Position numbers and translations under genes: made by a program. The notes under the pieces are model-generated. The model did no database searches, was not told where the DNA came from, and saw only the letters and a program-made list of their open reading frames with translations. Source: Frondihabitans sp. Leaf304 (GTDB lineage: Bacteria; Actinomycetota; Actinomycetes; Actinomycetales; Microbacteriaceae). From it: DNA of 42,154 nucleotides. Positions 15,051-22,613 of the stretch are shown in pieces. Positions within the stretch are counted from its first letter, which is position 1, and each line of letters starts with the position of its first letter. The stretch lies in assembly GCF_001423105.1 (NCBI RefSeq), contig NZ_LMNV01000003.1, positions 1 to 42,154 on the forward strand, read 5' to 3'.

Positions 15051-15440
15051 CTACGCGGCCTCGACCTTGGGGGCCGACGTGTCGGCGGGAAGCGCAGCCT
15101 TGGCGGTTGCGACGAGGCCAGCGAACGTGGCGGGCTCGTTGACAGCGAGGTCGGCGAGGATACGGCGGTCGACCTCGACGCCAGCCAGGGCGAGACCCTG
15201 GATGAGGCGGTTGTAGGTGAGGCCGTTCGCGCGCGACGCAGCGTTGATGCGCTGGATCCACAGGCGACGGAACTCGCCCTTCTTGGCACGGCGGTCGCGG
15301 TACGAGTAGACGAGGGAGTGAGTGACCTGCTCCTTGGCCTTGCGGTACAGGCGCGAACGCTGACCGCGGTAGCCCTCGGCGCGTTCGAGGACGACGCGAC
15401 GCTTCTTGGCGGCGTTGACCGCTCTCTTGACTCTTGCCAT
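15051..15440 (-). CDS. rplT: 50S ribosomal protein L20
   Basis: Primary 23S-binding ribosomal protein. The 129 residues show the L20 start [15 protein letters not shown], the basic N-terminal extension, and the globular part [24 protein letters not shown]. The C-terminus continues about ten residues past the usual end ([11 protein letters not shown]), an Ala/Pro tail common in actinobacteria. It is third in infC-rpmI-rplT, 41 bases after rpmI. In some bacteria L20 represses its own operon; no L20-binding structure could be identified here. Confidence 0.98.
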   Translation of the reverse strand: MARVKRAVNAAKKRRVVLERAEGYRGQRSRLYRKAKEQVTHSLVYSYRDRRAKKGEFRRLWIQRINAASRANGLTYNRLIQGLALAGVEVDRRILADLAVNEPATFAGLVATAKAALPADTSAPKVEAA

Positions 15441-15481
15441 TGTTCTTAGTTCCTAACGATTAGACGGATGCCGACCAGGGG

Positions 15482-15676
15482 TCAGCGGCCGAGAAGCTTC
15501 TTGATGACCTTGGCGTCGGCCGGGGCCAGCACCTGGTCTTGGTTCAGGCGGGCCTTGCGCTTCGCGCTCTTGACCTCGAGGTTGTGACGCATGCCGGCCT
15601 GCTGCTTCATCAGCTTGCCGGTGCCGGTGACCTTGAACCGCTTCTTCGAGCCGGAGTGGGTCTTCATCTTGGGCAT
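15482..15676 (-). CDS. rpmI: 50S ribosomal protein L35
   Basis: A 64-residue ribosomal protein, basic throughout, starting MPKMKTHSGSKKRFK and ending KVIKKLLGR, the expected length and both expected ends. The ATG at 15676 was chosen by family; a longer frame open to 15925 is an out-of-register read of infC. A purine-rich AGAAGAAAG lies upstream. It lies between infC (50-base gap) and rplT. Confidence 0.97.
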   Translation of the reverse strand: MPKMKTHSGSKKRFKVTGTGKLMKQQAGMRHNLEVKSAKRKARLNQDQVLAPADAKVIKKLLGR

Positions 15677-15726
15677 AGTCGTTGCTTTCTTCTCTGGAAC
15701 CTCGGGGCGGAACGAGTAGGTGGTGC

Positions 15727-16359
15727 CTACTCGGCCGATGCCTCGGTGGTCGTGGTCTCGGCGACGGCAGCGTCGGCTGCCGCGGGGGCGGGGTGCTTGG
15801 GGGGCTTGTTGGCCTGCTTGCGAGCCTCGGATTCGGCCTTCGCCTCGGCCTTGTTCTTCAGCGGGCCGATCACCATGACCATGTTGCGGCCATCGATCGT
15901 GGGGTTGTTCTCGACGGTGCCCCACTCGGCGACATCTTCGGCGAAGCGCTGAAGCAGACGCACGCCCTGCTCGGGTCGCGACTGCTCGCGGCCTCGGAAC
16001 AAGATCATGGCCTTGACCTTGTCGCCCGACTGGAGGAAGCCCTCAGCGCGCTTGAGCTTGGTCTCGTAGTCGTGCTTGTCGATCTTCAGGCGAAAACGGA
16101 CCTCTTTGAGAATCGTGTTCGCCTGGTTGCGCCGAGCCTCTTTGGCCTTCTGCGCAGCCTCGTACTTGAACTTGCCGTAATCCATGATCTTTGCCACGGG
16201 CGGCTTCGAGTTCGGTGCAACTTCGACCAGATCCAGGTCGGCCTCTTGCGCGAGACGCAGGGCCATGGCGATGGGGACAACGCCCACCTGCTCGCCGGCG
16301 GGCCCGACAAGTCGGACCTCAGGGACGCGGATGCGGTCGTTGGTACGGGGATCGCTGAT
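15727..16359 (-). CDS. infC: Translation initiation factor IF-3, AUC start
   Basis: Binds the 30S subunit and checks start-codon selection. With the start at ATC 16357-16359 the product is 210 residues: the N-domain begins [18 protein letters not shown] and includes [16 protein letters not shown], then a linker helix, the C-domain with [15 protein letters not shown] and MVMVIGPLK, and an actinobacterial Ala/Glu-rich tail. No ATG, GTG or TTG lies in frame between the stop at 16423-16425 and this point, GAGGAG sits 6 bases upstream of ATC, and the first GTG/ATG in frame would delete conserved N-domain residues. Non-AUG starts are known for infC and give IF3 autoregulation. Confidence 0.93.
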   Translation of the reverse strand: MSDPRTNDRIRVPEVRLVGPAGEQVGVVPIAMALRLAQEADLDLVEVAPNSKPPVAKIMDYGKFKYEAAQKAKEARRNQANTILKEVRFRLKIDKHDYETKLKRAEGFLQSGDKVKAMILFRGREQSRPEQGVRLLQRFAEDVAEWGTVENNPTIDGRNMVMVIGPLKNKAEAKAESEARKQANKPPKHPAPAAADAAVAETTTTEASAE

Positions 16360-16600
16360 GCGGGACTCCTCTAATTCTTGATCAACACTCGACGGGTGGT
16401 CGGGCGGGCGAAAAAGAGGAAGTCACATGCCGGCTTACGCCAACACGACACCCTTAGAGCTGCTGGCCTCGAAACCTTCGTCTCGATGCCGTGCGGGGTG
16501 TAACTACCCGGTAACGTTGAAGTCGCGGGTGGGAGGAACTCCTCTTTCGAACAGGGCATAAAGCCCCGTAGCCGCATGAAGCCTAGCAGAGAGATCGCTT
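16360..16600. other. infC leader and divergent spacer
   Basis: The 241 bases between infC (minus) and the DUF1844 gene (plus). Directly before the infC start is the ribosome-binding site GAGGAG (16366-16371). Further upstream on the minus strand are a short GAGGA/TCCTC inverted repeat (about 16528-16539) and a pyrimidine run CTTCCTCTTTTT that could mask the ribosome-binding site, which is speculation. A TAGGCT near 16579-16584 (minus) could be the -10 of infC, giving a leader of about 210 bases. No gene is called here. Confidence 0.45.
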
Positions 16601-16990
16601 GTGAGCCACAACCCGCCAGCCGACGACCACATCTCCCCTTACGACACGGTGGGCGACGGGGTCGAAGAGATCGGGGCCGAGCGCGATATCGCCGATGTTC
16701 CGGCGGTCGAGGTCATCAACACGGTCGCGGTTCACCTACTCAGTGCGAGCGCCGTCAAGCTCGGGCTCGCCGACGCACCCGAGACCCAGATCGACCTCGA
16801 CGAGGCCCGCAAACTCATCACGGCCCTGGCCGGGCTGGTTACTGCCGCGGCGCCCGAGATCGGCGACACCCACGCCCGCGCCCTTCGCGACGGGCTCCGC
16901 ACCGTGCAGCTGGCGTTCCGCGAGGCGTCGCCCATCGCCGATCCGGTGGGCAAGGGGCCGGGCGAGAAGTACACCGGCCCGGTCAACTGA
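16601..16990 (+). CDS. DUF1844 family protein
   Basis: A 129-residue soluble protein beginning at GTG. The core (about 38-110) reads AVEVINTVAVHLLSASAVKLGLADAP then DLDEARKLITALAGLVTAA, the pattern of the small DUF1844 family found next to infC or tsnR in actinobacteria. It is flanked by an acidic N-terminus and a Gly/Pro-rich tail. Function is unknown. A weak purine run (AGAGAG) precedes the start. It is one of the few plus-strand genes and is convergent with sseB. Confidence 0.8.
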   Translation: MSHNPPADDHISPYDTVGDGVEEIGAERDIADVPAVEVINTVAVHLLSASAVKLGLADAPETQIDLDEARKLITALAGLVTAAAPEIGDTHARALRDGLRTVQLAFREASPIADPVGKGPGEKYTGPVN

Positions 16991-17041
16991 CGGGACGGTC
17001 CGCGGCGCCGCACCCGGATCCTTGTCGAGCGCCCTCTGTCG

Positions 17042-17836
17042 TCAGACCGCAGCCACGACGCGAACGGCCATGCTGTCGACGCGCTTCGCGATGACCTCAT
17101 CGGACGCCCAGGCGGACTGAAGTCTCGCGATCAGTTCTGCCAGCGCGTCGCGATCAAGGCCCGGCCTCAGCCTCAGCTCGACGACGAGCTCGGGGCCACT
17201 CAGTCGTGCCCTCGCCGACGAAGCGGCGACCGTGACGCTGGCGACGGACTGCTCGTCGGAGGTGGGACGCAGAAAAGCCTCTGCCACCTCGTCGTCGGCG
17301 TAGGACGCCACCCACGGCAGGTCTTGGGCGAGCGCCCACAGTGCAGGTCGTCGGATGCCGAACTCGGTCTCGGAGCCGGGATCGAGCACCAGGAGTTCGG
17401 TCGACTCCCCCGCCGCCGCGATGGCCACGCGTCGAGCTTCGGCCGGCACAGGCCGAGCCGTGGGGTTCCAGGTCGAGAGGGCCGAGACCGAGGTGAAGGC
17501 CGGTAGCACGCTCCGCCCGTCAGGGCCTTCGACGGTGACGATCGCGAGTTCTTGAGTCTTGTCGACGGTCACGCCGTGCTCGTTGACGCCCTCGTCGCCC
17601 GCGTGGGCGATCAGCGGGATCAGCAGACGGGCCGAGCGCAGCGCGTCGACGACAGCCGACTCGCCGACCTCCTGGGCGCGGAAACGCTTCAGCGCGTCGA
17701 GAAGCCCTGCATCGGCTGTTCCGTCATCGGCGGCGTAGGCCATGTCGTGCGCCTGAAAAGTTCGGCCGGCCCAGGGTGTGCCCGCACTGTCTCGATCGGA
17801 ATCGCCGTGATCGCCGTGGTGGGAACTCGCCGCCAT
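17042..17836 (-). CDS. SseB-family protein
   Basis: A 264-residue cytosolic protein with an SseB N-terminal-type fold (about 35-150: LLDALKRFRAQEVGESAVVDALRSARLLIPLI, then VLPAFTSVSALSTWNP, ARPVPAEARRVAI), followed by a C-terminal region of about 100 residues. In Salmonella SseB serves secretion-effector regulation, but the actinobacterial members have no known role. The ATG start overlaps the hisA stop by one base (TGATG), which fits the family N-terminus; a longer frame into hisA is not used. It is the last gene of the his transcript seen here. Confidence 0.82.
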   Translation of the reverse strand: MAASSHHGDHGDSDRDSAGTPWAGRTFQAHDMAYAADDGTADAGLLDALKRFRAQEVGESAVVDALRSARLLIPLIAHAGDEGVNEHGVTVDKTQELAIVTVEGPDGRSVLPAFTSVSALSTWNPTARPVPAEARRVAIAAAGESTELLVLDPGSETEFGIRRPALWALAQDLPWVASYADDEVAEAFLRPTSDEQSVASVTVAASSARARLSGPELVVELRLRPGLDRDALAELIARLQSAWASDEVIAKRVDSMAVRVVAAV

Positions 17837-18582
17837 CAGCGCCCGGCGACGTCGAGGGCAGCCGCAAGAGTGAACGCACCGGCGTACAGCGCCTTGCCCA
17901 CGATTGCGCCCTCGAGGCCGTGGGGCACCAATTCGCGAAGAGCGATCAGGTCGTCGAGGCTCGAGATACCGCCGGACGCGACGACGGGGCGATCGGTCTT
18001 CTTCATGACCTGCTTCAGCAGCTCGACGTTGGGACCCTGGAGGGTGCCGTCTTTCGTGACGTCGGTCACCACGTATCGAGCGCAGCCTGCGTCTTCGAGC
18101 CGAGCCAGCACCTCGAACAGGTCGCCGCCCTCTTTGGTCCAGCCCCGTGCGGCCAGCGTGGTGCCGCGCACATCGAGCCCGACCGCGATGGCGTCGCCGT
18201 AGCGTGCGATGACCGACGCCGCCCACTCCGGGTTTTCGAGCGCGGCCGTGCCGAGGTTGATGCGTTTGACGCCGGTCTCGAGTGCGGCCTCGAGGGACGC
18301 GTCGTCGCGGATACCGCCCGACAACTCGACGTGGATGCCGGTGACCTGCTTGATCACTCGGTGGATGACCTCCCGGTTGTGCCCTCGACCGAAGGCGGCG
18401 TCGAGGTCGACGAGGTGCAGCCATTCAGCACCCTGGTCTTTCCAGTCGGCTGCTGCATCGACCGGATCGCCGTAGTTCGTCTCGGTGCCGGCCTCCCCCT
18501 GGGTGAGGCGGACCGCCTTGCCGTCGGCGACGTCGACAGCCGGAAGAAGGGTGAGGGCGGGGGTGGAGATGATCTCGCTCAT
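17836..18582 (-). CDS. hisA: Phosphoribosyl isomerase A (bifunctional HisA/TrpF, PriA)
   Basis: TIM-barrel isomerase of histidine synthesis; in actinobacteria this type also isomerises phosphoribosyl anthranilate for tryptophan. The 248-residue product has Asp17 in [24 protein letters not shown] (56-69), SGGIRDD, and [13 protein letters not shown] with Asp137 and Trp148. The FGRG and RGW positions match the PriA group. ATG 18582 is chosen over an upstream in-frame ATG at 18627 because AGAAAG precedes it and it matches the family. It sits 64 bases after hisH. The dual role is inferred from family. Confidence 0.95.
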   Translation of the reverse strand: MSEIISTPALTLLPAVDVADGKAVRLTQGEAGTETNYGDPVDAAADWKDQGAEWLHLVDLDAAFGRGHNREVIHRVIKQVTGIHVELSGGIRDDASLEAALETGVKRINLGTAALENPEWAASVIARYGDAIAVGLDVRGTTLAARGWTKEGGDLFEVLARLEDAGCARYVVTDVTKDGTLQGPNVELLKQVMKKTDRPVVASGGISSLDDLIALRELVPHGLEGAIVGKALYAGAFTLAAALDVAGR

Positions 18583-18646
18583 GGTGCTTTCTGGGGAGGA
18601 AGGGCGGAGAGATGAAGGATCCGGCACGGCCGGCTTCGTCGGCGGA

Positions 18647-19291
18647 CTACAGCGTCTGCAGCCAGTTGGTCAGCAGGCGGATGCCGGGTTGGCCCGACTT
18701 CTCGGGGTGGAACTGGGTGGCCCAGAGGGGGCCGTTCTCGACCGCGGCGACGAACGGACCGCCGTGATCGCCCCAGGTGACGAGCGGGCCCTTGCGGGCC
18801 CCGTGCCCCTCGAGGCTCCAGGACTGGGCCGCGAAGGAGTGGACGAAGTAGAAGCGCTCGTCGCGGACGCCGTCGAAGAGAAGCGACTCGGTCGGCGCGT
18901 CGACGGTGTTCCAGCCCATGTGCGGCAGAACCTCCGCCTTCAACTCGTCGATGACGCCGGGCCATTCGCCGAGGCCGTCGACCTCGGAGCCACGCTCGAC
19001 GCTCCGGTCGAAGAGCACCTGCATTCCGACACAGACACCGAGGACGGGTCGGCCGCCCGCCAGACGCCGATCGATCTTTTCGGCGCCGCGGACGGACTCA
19101 AGCTGGCTCATCACCGCGGAGAACGCACCGACACCGGGAACGAACAACCCGTCGGCTTTCGCCACGCGGTCGCTCTCGGCAGTGAGCTCGACATCGGCGC
19201 CGGCGAGCTCGAGCGCCTTGATGGCCGAGTGCACGTTGCCGCTGCCGTAGTCGAGCACGACGACCTTCGGGCGGGCACCGGCGGCCGTCAT
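18647..19291 (-). CDS. hisH: Imidazole glycerol phosphate synthase, glutaminase subunit
   Basis: Class I glutamine amidotransferase that feeds ammonia to HisF. The 214-residue product has the catalytic triad Cys87 (GVCVGMQ), His194 and Glu196 (QFHPEKSG), and the FVHSF and PGVGAF motifs. hisF itself is not in this window. The ATG overlaps the hisB stop (ATGA). Confidence 0.97.
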   Translation of the reverse strand: MTAAGARPKVVVLDYGSGNVHSAIKALELAGADVELTAESDRVAKADGLFVPGVGAFSAVMSQLESVRGAEKIDRRLAGGRPVLGVCVGMQVLFDRSVERGSEVDGLGEWPGVIDELKAEVLPHMGWNTVDAPTESLLFDGVRDERFYFVHSFAAQSWSLEGHGARKGPLVTWGDHGGPFVAAVENGPLWATQFHPEKSGQPGIRLLTNWLQTL

Positions 19292-19911
19292 AGAGCACCC
19301 TTCGTCGAGGGAATACCCTCGACGCGAGGATCGGGCTCGACGGCATCCCGAAGCGCCCGAGCGAAAGCCTTGAATTCTGCCTCGGCGATGTGGTGCGGAT
19401 CACGACCGCCGAGCACGGTGACGTGCACGGTGAGCCCCGCGTGGAACGCGATCGCCTCGAAGACGTGGCGAACCATCGACCCTGTGAAGTGGCCACCGAT
19501 CAGGTGCATCTCGAACCCGGCCGGCTCGCCCGTGTGCACGAGATAGGGACGACCGGAGACGTCGACGACCGCCTGCACCAACGCCTCGTCGAGGGGCACG
19601 AGCGCGTCACCGTAGCGACGGATGCCCGCCTTGTCTCCGAGCGCCTGCTTCAGCGCGGTGCCGAAGGTGATGCCGATGTCTTCGACCGTGTGGTGCACGT
19701 CGATGTGGGTATCGCCGGTGGCCTTGACACTGAGGTCGATGAGTGAGTGCTTCGAGAGCGCGGTGAGGAGGTGATCGAAGAACGGCACCGACGAGTCGAT
19801 GCTCGCCGAGCCCGTCCCGTCGAGGTCGAGAGACAGGTCGATGCTCGACTCACTCGTAGATCGACTGACCGACGCGGTGCGATCGCGGAACGCCTGGGAC
19901 GCTGTGCTCAT
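19288..19911 (-). CDS. hisB: Imidazoleglycerol-phosphate dehydratase
   Basis: Single-function dehydratase, 207 residues, of the manganese-dependent IGPD family. Metal-binding motifs are clear: [25 protein letters not shown] and FHAGLTVHV, with [15 protein letters not shown] near the end (EAEFKAF). It lacks the N-terminal phosphatase found in the enterobacterial fusion. The ATG overlaps the hisC stop and its own stop overlaps hisH. Confidence 0.97.
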   Translation of the reverse strand: MSTASQAFRDRTASVSRSTSESSIDLSLDLDGTGSASIDSSVPFFDHLLTALSKHSLIDLSVKATGDTHIDVHHTVEDIGITFGTALKQALGDKAGIRRYGDALVPLDEALVQAVVDVSGRPYLVHTGEPAGFEMHLIGGHFTGSMVRHVFEAIAFHAGLTVHVTVLGGRDPHHIAEAEFKAFARALRDAVEPDPRVEGIPSTKGAL

Positions 19912-21011
19912 GCTCCGAGCCTAATGTCGCTCATGGCCTCGAGGAACGCCGTGGTCTCAGCAGCCGTACCGGCGCTCACGCGCAGGTGCCCCGGGATCGC
20001 GAGATCGCGCACGATGATGCCGCGAGCGAGGAGCTGCTCGAAGACCGCCTCGGGATCGACGACGCCGCCGAAGAGGACGAAGTTCGACCACGTCGGCCAC
20101 GGGTGATAGCCGAGCTCGGTGAGCGTCTCGACGATACGGTCACGCTGCGCCTTGATGTCGTCGACCATGGCGAGCATCTCGTTGGCGTGCCGGAGGGCGG
20201 CGACGGCGGCGGCCTGCGTCAACGACGACAGGTGGTATGGAAGCCGCACGAGTCGGAGCGCGTCGATCACCGCAGGGTCGGCTGCGAGGTAGCCGACTCG
20301 GGCACCCGCGAACGCGAACGCCTTGCTCATAGTGCGGGAGACGAGCAGACGGGGTCGCCCTTCGAGGAGCGTGACCGCCGAGGGTCGATCGGCGGGCATG
20401 AATTCGGCGTACGCCTCGTCGACCAGGACGATGCCCCGGGCAGCCTCATAGGCCGCCTCGATGGTCGCCAGCTCGACCGGCGTGCCCGTGGGGTTGTTGG
20501 GCGCGCACAGGAACACGATGTCGGGGTCGACCCGGAGGATCTCGCGGGCGACCGTCTCGGGCGAGATCTCGAAACCCTCGTCTCGAGGCGCTTCGACCCA
20601 CTCGGTACCCGTGCCCCTGGTGATGATGGAGTGCATCGAGTAGGTGGGGGGAAACCCGAGAGCGGTTCGGCCCGGCCCGCCGAACGCCTGCAGGATCTGC
20701 TGAATGACCTCGTTAGAGCCGTTCGCCGCCCAGATCTGCGCCGGCTCAATCGCCTCATCGGGCGCGAGGGCAGCACTGAGATAGCGAGCCAAAGCCTCGC
20801 GAAGGGGCGTGAACTCTCGGTCGGGGTAGCGGTTGACCTCGAGTACAGCGGCGGCGACGGATTCGACGATGTCGCGAGCCACGTCTTCGGGAATCGGATG
20901 GGTGTTCTCGTTGACGTTCAGCGCGACAGGCACCTTCTTCTGAGGTGCGCCGTAGGGCGACTGACCTCGGAGGTCGTCGCGAATGGGAAGGTCGTCGAGA
21001 GTGATAGCCAC
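19908..21011 (-). CDS. hisC: Histidinol-phosphate aminotransferase
   Basis: Class I/II PLP aminotransferase, 367 residues, first gene of the his operon seen here. Motifs: NVNENTHP near the start, [27 protein letters not shown] and the lysine-bearing [17 protein letters not shown]. The start is GTG at 21009-21011; TAAAAT lies 6 bases before it and no Shine-Dalgarno is present, so the mRNA is predicted leaderless. hisD, usual just upstream in actinobacteria, is absent: the next gene upstream is the LysM gene, itself under SOS-type control. Confidence 0.97.
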   Translation of the reverse strand: MAITLDDLPIRDDLRGQSPYGAPQKKVPVALNVNENTHPIPEDVARDIVESVAAAVLEVNRYPDREFTPLREALARYLSAALAPDEAIEPAQIWAANGSNEVIQQILQAFGGPGRTALGFPPTYSMHSIITRGTGTEWVEAPRDEGFEISPETVAREILRVDPDIVFLCAPNNPTGTPVELATIEAAYEAARGIVLVDEAYAEFMPADRPSAVTLLEGRPRLLVSRTMSKAFAFAGARVGYLAADPAVIDALRLVRLPYHLSSLTQAAAVAALRHANEMLAMVDDIKAQRDRIVETLTELGYHPWPTWSNFVLFGGVVDPEAVFEQLLARGIIVRDLAIPGHLRVSAGTAAETTAFLEAMSDIRLGA

Positions 21012-21017
21012 AGCACC

Positions 21018-21023
21018 ATTTTA
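21018..21023 (-). promoter_or_regulatory. Candidate leaderless promoter -10 of the his operon
   Basis: TAAAAT on the minus strand ends 6 bases before the hisC GTG. No clear -35. A single DnaA-box-like 9-mer (TTGTCCACA, 21050-21058) lies further upstream. Confidence 0.62.
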
Positions 21024-21156
21024 TGGGGCGGTCTCGCGCCGCGACTGCGTTGTCCACAGCCTCTCCGCTGTTGGCGACTCCGGGCCGCAACTGCAAACGG
21101 CGACTGCAGGCGGCACCGGATGTGGCCCATTGTCTGCACCCCACCGGAGACGCGAA

Positions 21157-21182
21157 CGGCGCCACGCGTGAGCGCGGCGCCG
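21157..21182 (-). terminator. Terminator-like hairpin after the LysM gene
   Basis: CGGCGCC (minus read of 21176-21182) pairs with GGCGCCG (21157-21163), extended inward by a G-U pair and three more base pairs around a 4-base loop, about 10 bp in all. It lies 20 bases past the LysM stop and is followed by GTTCGCG without a real U-tract. Confidence 0.6.
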
Positions 21183-21202
21183 AGGGACGGTCAGAAACCT
21201 GA

Positions 21203-21601
21203 TCAGCTCTGGCTGTACTGCACCGGGATGGCGAGCGACTGGCCCGGCATGACCTGCGTCGAAGAGAGGTCGTTCAACTTGACGATGTCGGAGATGACGT
21301 CGCGCGGGTCGGAGTCGGGAGCGACGCCCTCTGCCACCTGCCACAGGGTCTCGCCCGCCGCGACGGTGACGTGGTCGAAATGGACGTTGCCCGCGGAACT
21401 CGTCGCGACGGCGCTGCCACCGGTGAGCAGGAAGCCGGCAATGAGGGCGAGTGCGGCAACGACGACGGCGAGCGTCAGAACCAGTCGACCACGGCGCGTG
21501 ATGCGGAGGTGGGTCGGCACGTTGGTGGGGACCGGACCCGAGGTCGAAACCGTCGCGGCGCGGGAGGTAGAAGGAACCAGTGCGGTGATCGTAGCGCTCA
21601 T
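21203..21601 (-). CDS. LysM-domain membrane protein next to lexA (SOS division-inhibitor type)
   Basis: A 132-residue protein: a polar, Ser/Thr/Pro-rich cytosolic N-terminus (1-40), one transmembrane helix (about 41-63), then a single extracytoplasmic LysM domain (about 78-128; VTVAAGETLWQVAEG, DIVKLNDLSSTQVMPGQSLAIP). ATG 21601 has GAGAGG 7 bases upstream. Its size, topology and divergent placement beside lexA match the SOS-induced division suppressors YneA (Bacillus), DivS (Corynebacterium) and Rv2719c (Mycobacterium). Its promoter -10 lies inside a LexA box. Its role as a DNA-damage division inhibitor is inference from context. Confidence 0.85.
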   Translation of the reverse strand: MSATITALVPSTSRAATVSTSGPVPTNVPTHLRITRRGRLVLTLAVVVAALALIAGFLLTGGSAVATSSAGNVHFDHVTVAAGETLWQVAEGVAPDSDPRDVISDIVKLNDLSSTQVMPGQSLAIPVQYSQS

Positions 21602-21661
21602 GCTGTTGCCTCTCTTATCGAATGCGATCGGCCCGTAAGACTGCGGACTCGAAGGCGTGTT

Positions 21662-21677
21662 CCGAACATATCTTCGA
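21662..21677. promoter_or_regulatory. LexA box over the LysM-gene promoter
   Basis: CCGAACATATCTTCGA matches the 16-bp TCGAAC(N4)GTTCGA SOS box at 10 of 12 defined positions. It covers the -10 of the LysM-gene promoter. Confidence 0.8.
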
Positions 21678-21693
21678 TTACAGCCGATTTCAA
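21665..21693 (-). promoter_or_regulatory. Promoter of the LysM gene
   Basis: On the minus strand -35 TTGAAA (21688-21693), a 17-base spacer and -10 TATGTT (21665-21670). The -10 is inside the LexA box at 21662-21677. The predicted leader is about 57 bases and carries GAGAGG before the ATG. Confidence 0.72.
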
Positions 21694-21734
21694 GAGCTCG
21701 GTACCAGAAATACGACAAAAAACACGCGACACAC

Positions 21735-21750
21735 TCGAACATGTGTTTGT
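21735..21750. promoter_or_regulatory. LexA box over the lexA promoter
   Basis: TCGAACATGTGTTTGT has a perfect left half and two mismatches in the right half of the SOS box. It overlaps the -35 element of lexA, so it should give autorepression. Confidence 0.75.
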
Positions 21751-21775
21751 TCTGCCATATCTGACCGGATACAGT
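21747..21775 (+). promoter_or_regulatory. lexA promoter
   Basis: -35 TTGTTC (21747-21752), a 17-base spacer and -10 TACAGT (21770-21775) on the plus strand. The predicted leader is about 45 bases, with GAGAGGGCGAG directly before the lexA ATG as ribosome-binding site. Confidence 0.72.
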
Positions 21776-21827
21776 TTCGATCGGTGGGATCAGTAGACCA
21801 GCGACCACCGACATTCGAGAGGGCGAG

Positions 21828-22535
21828 ATGGCACGCGAGACCGCACGACGCGAAACCCAGGGCGATCACGGCGCCGACGTGACGTCTCTGAAGAAGGCCC
21901 TTACCGCGAAGCAGACGCTGATTCTCACGGCGATCCGTGACTCGATCGGCAGCCGCGGTTACCCGCCGAGCATGCGCGAAATCGGCGATGCGGTCGGGTT
22001 GGCCTCTCTCTCCAGCGTGACGCACCAGCTCAATCAACTCGAGCTGGCGGGAGCGATTCGCCGAGACCCGAACCGGCCACGCGCTCTCGAGGTTCTTCTC
22101 GAAGACCCAGCCAAGTCGGATCCTGAGCCCTCGATCATCCGTTATGACGACGACGACAACATCACCGCCCGGGTGCCCCTGGTCGGCCGAATCGCCGCGG
22201 GTATTCCGATCACAGCGGAGCAGCAGGTCGAAGACGTCATGCCGCTGCCCCGCACGCTCGTCGGCAAGGGCGAACTCTTCATGCTCAAGGTCGTCGGCGA
22301 TTCGATGATCGACGCTGCGATCTGCGACGGTGACTGGGTGGTCGTCCGCCAACAGGGCAACGCCGAGAACGGCGAGATCGTCGCCGCGATGCTCGACGAC
22401 GAAGCGACCGTCAAGGTCTTCCGTCAGCGCGACGGTCACACCTGGCTGCTCCCCCGCAACTCGAACTTCGAGCCGATCGTCGGCGATCACGCGCAGATCC
22501 TCGGCAAGGTCGTGGCTGTGCTGCGGTCGCTCTAG
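21828..22535 (+). CDS. lexA: SOS repressor LexA
   Basis: Represses DNA-damage genes and self-cleaves when RecA filaments form. The 235-residue product has a winged-helix DNA-binding domain (about 24-92; [23 protein letters not shown]), the cleavage site Ala124-Gly125 in RIAAGIPI, and the S24-protease dyad Ser159 (VGDSMID) and Lys196 (ATVKVF). The first 20 residues form a short extension usual in actinobacteria. It is divergent from the LysM gene across a 226-base region with two LexA boxes, and convergent with hflX. Confidence 0.98.
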   Translation: MARETARRETQGDHGADVTSLKKALTAKQTLILTAIRDSIGSRGYPPSMREIGDAVGLASLSSVTHQLNQLELAGAIRRDPNRPRALEVLLEDPAKSDPEPSIIRYDDDDNITARVPLVGRIAAGIPITAEQQVEDVMPLPRTLVGKGELFMLKVVGDSMIDAAICDGDWVVVRQQGNAENGEIVAAMLDDEATVKVFRQRDGHTWLLPRNSNFEPIVGDHAQILGKVVAVLRSL

Positions 22536-22538
22536 TAG

Positions 22539-22602
22539 CCCTCGGAAGTACGAAAACCGCCCTCGAGCCGAAGCTCGGGGGCGGTTTTCGTACTTCCGAG
22601 GG
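22539..22602. terminator. Very long bidirectional terminator hairpin between lexA and hflX
   Basis: A 30-base arm (22539-22568) pairs with 22573-22602 around the tetraloop CGAA with only one non-Watson-Crick position. Read either way it contains a GC-rich inner stem followed by TTTT: GGGCGGTTTTCG on plus, and the same on minus. It starts 3 bases after the lexA stop and ends 11 bases from the hflX stop, so it should end both convergent transcripts. Confidence 0.88.
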
Positions 22603-22613
22603 AGTGTCCGCCT

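Noticed and set aside
16371-16577. 68-codon minus-strand frame directly upstream of infC as a possible leader peptide or gene
   Set aside because: It is in a different frame from infC, ends inside the ribosome-binding site, and has a composition unlike a real gene; a leader-peptide role cannot be excluded but has no positive support.
21050-21058. DnaA-box-like TTGTCCACA upstream of hisC
   Set aside because: A single perfect 9-mer without a cluster of boxes, AT-rich region or dnaA/dnaN nearby is compatible with chance; not an origin.
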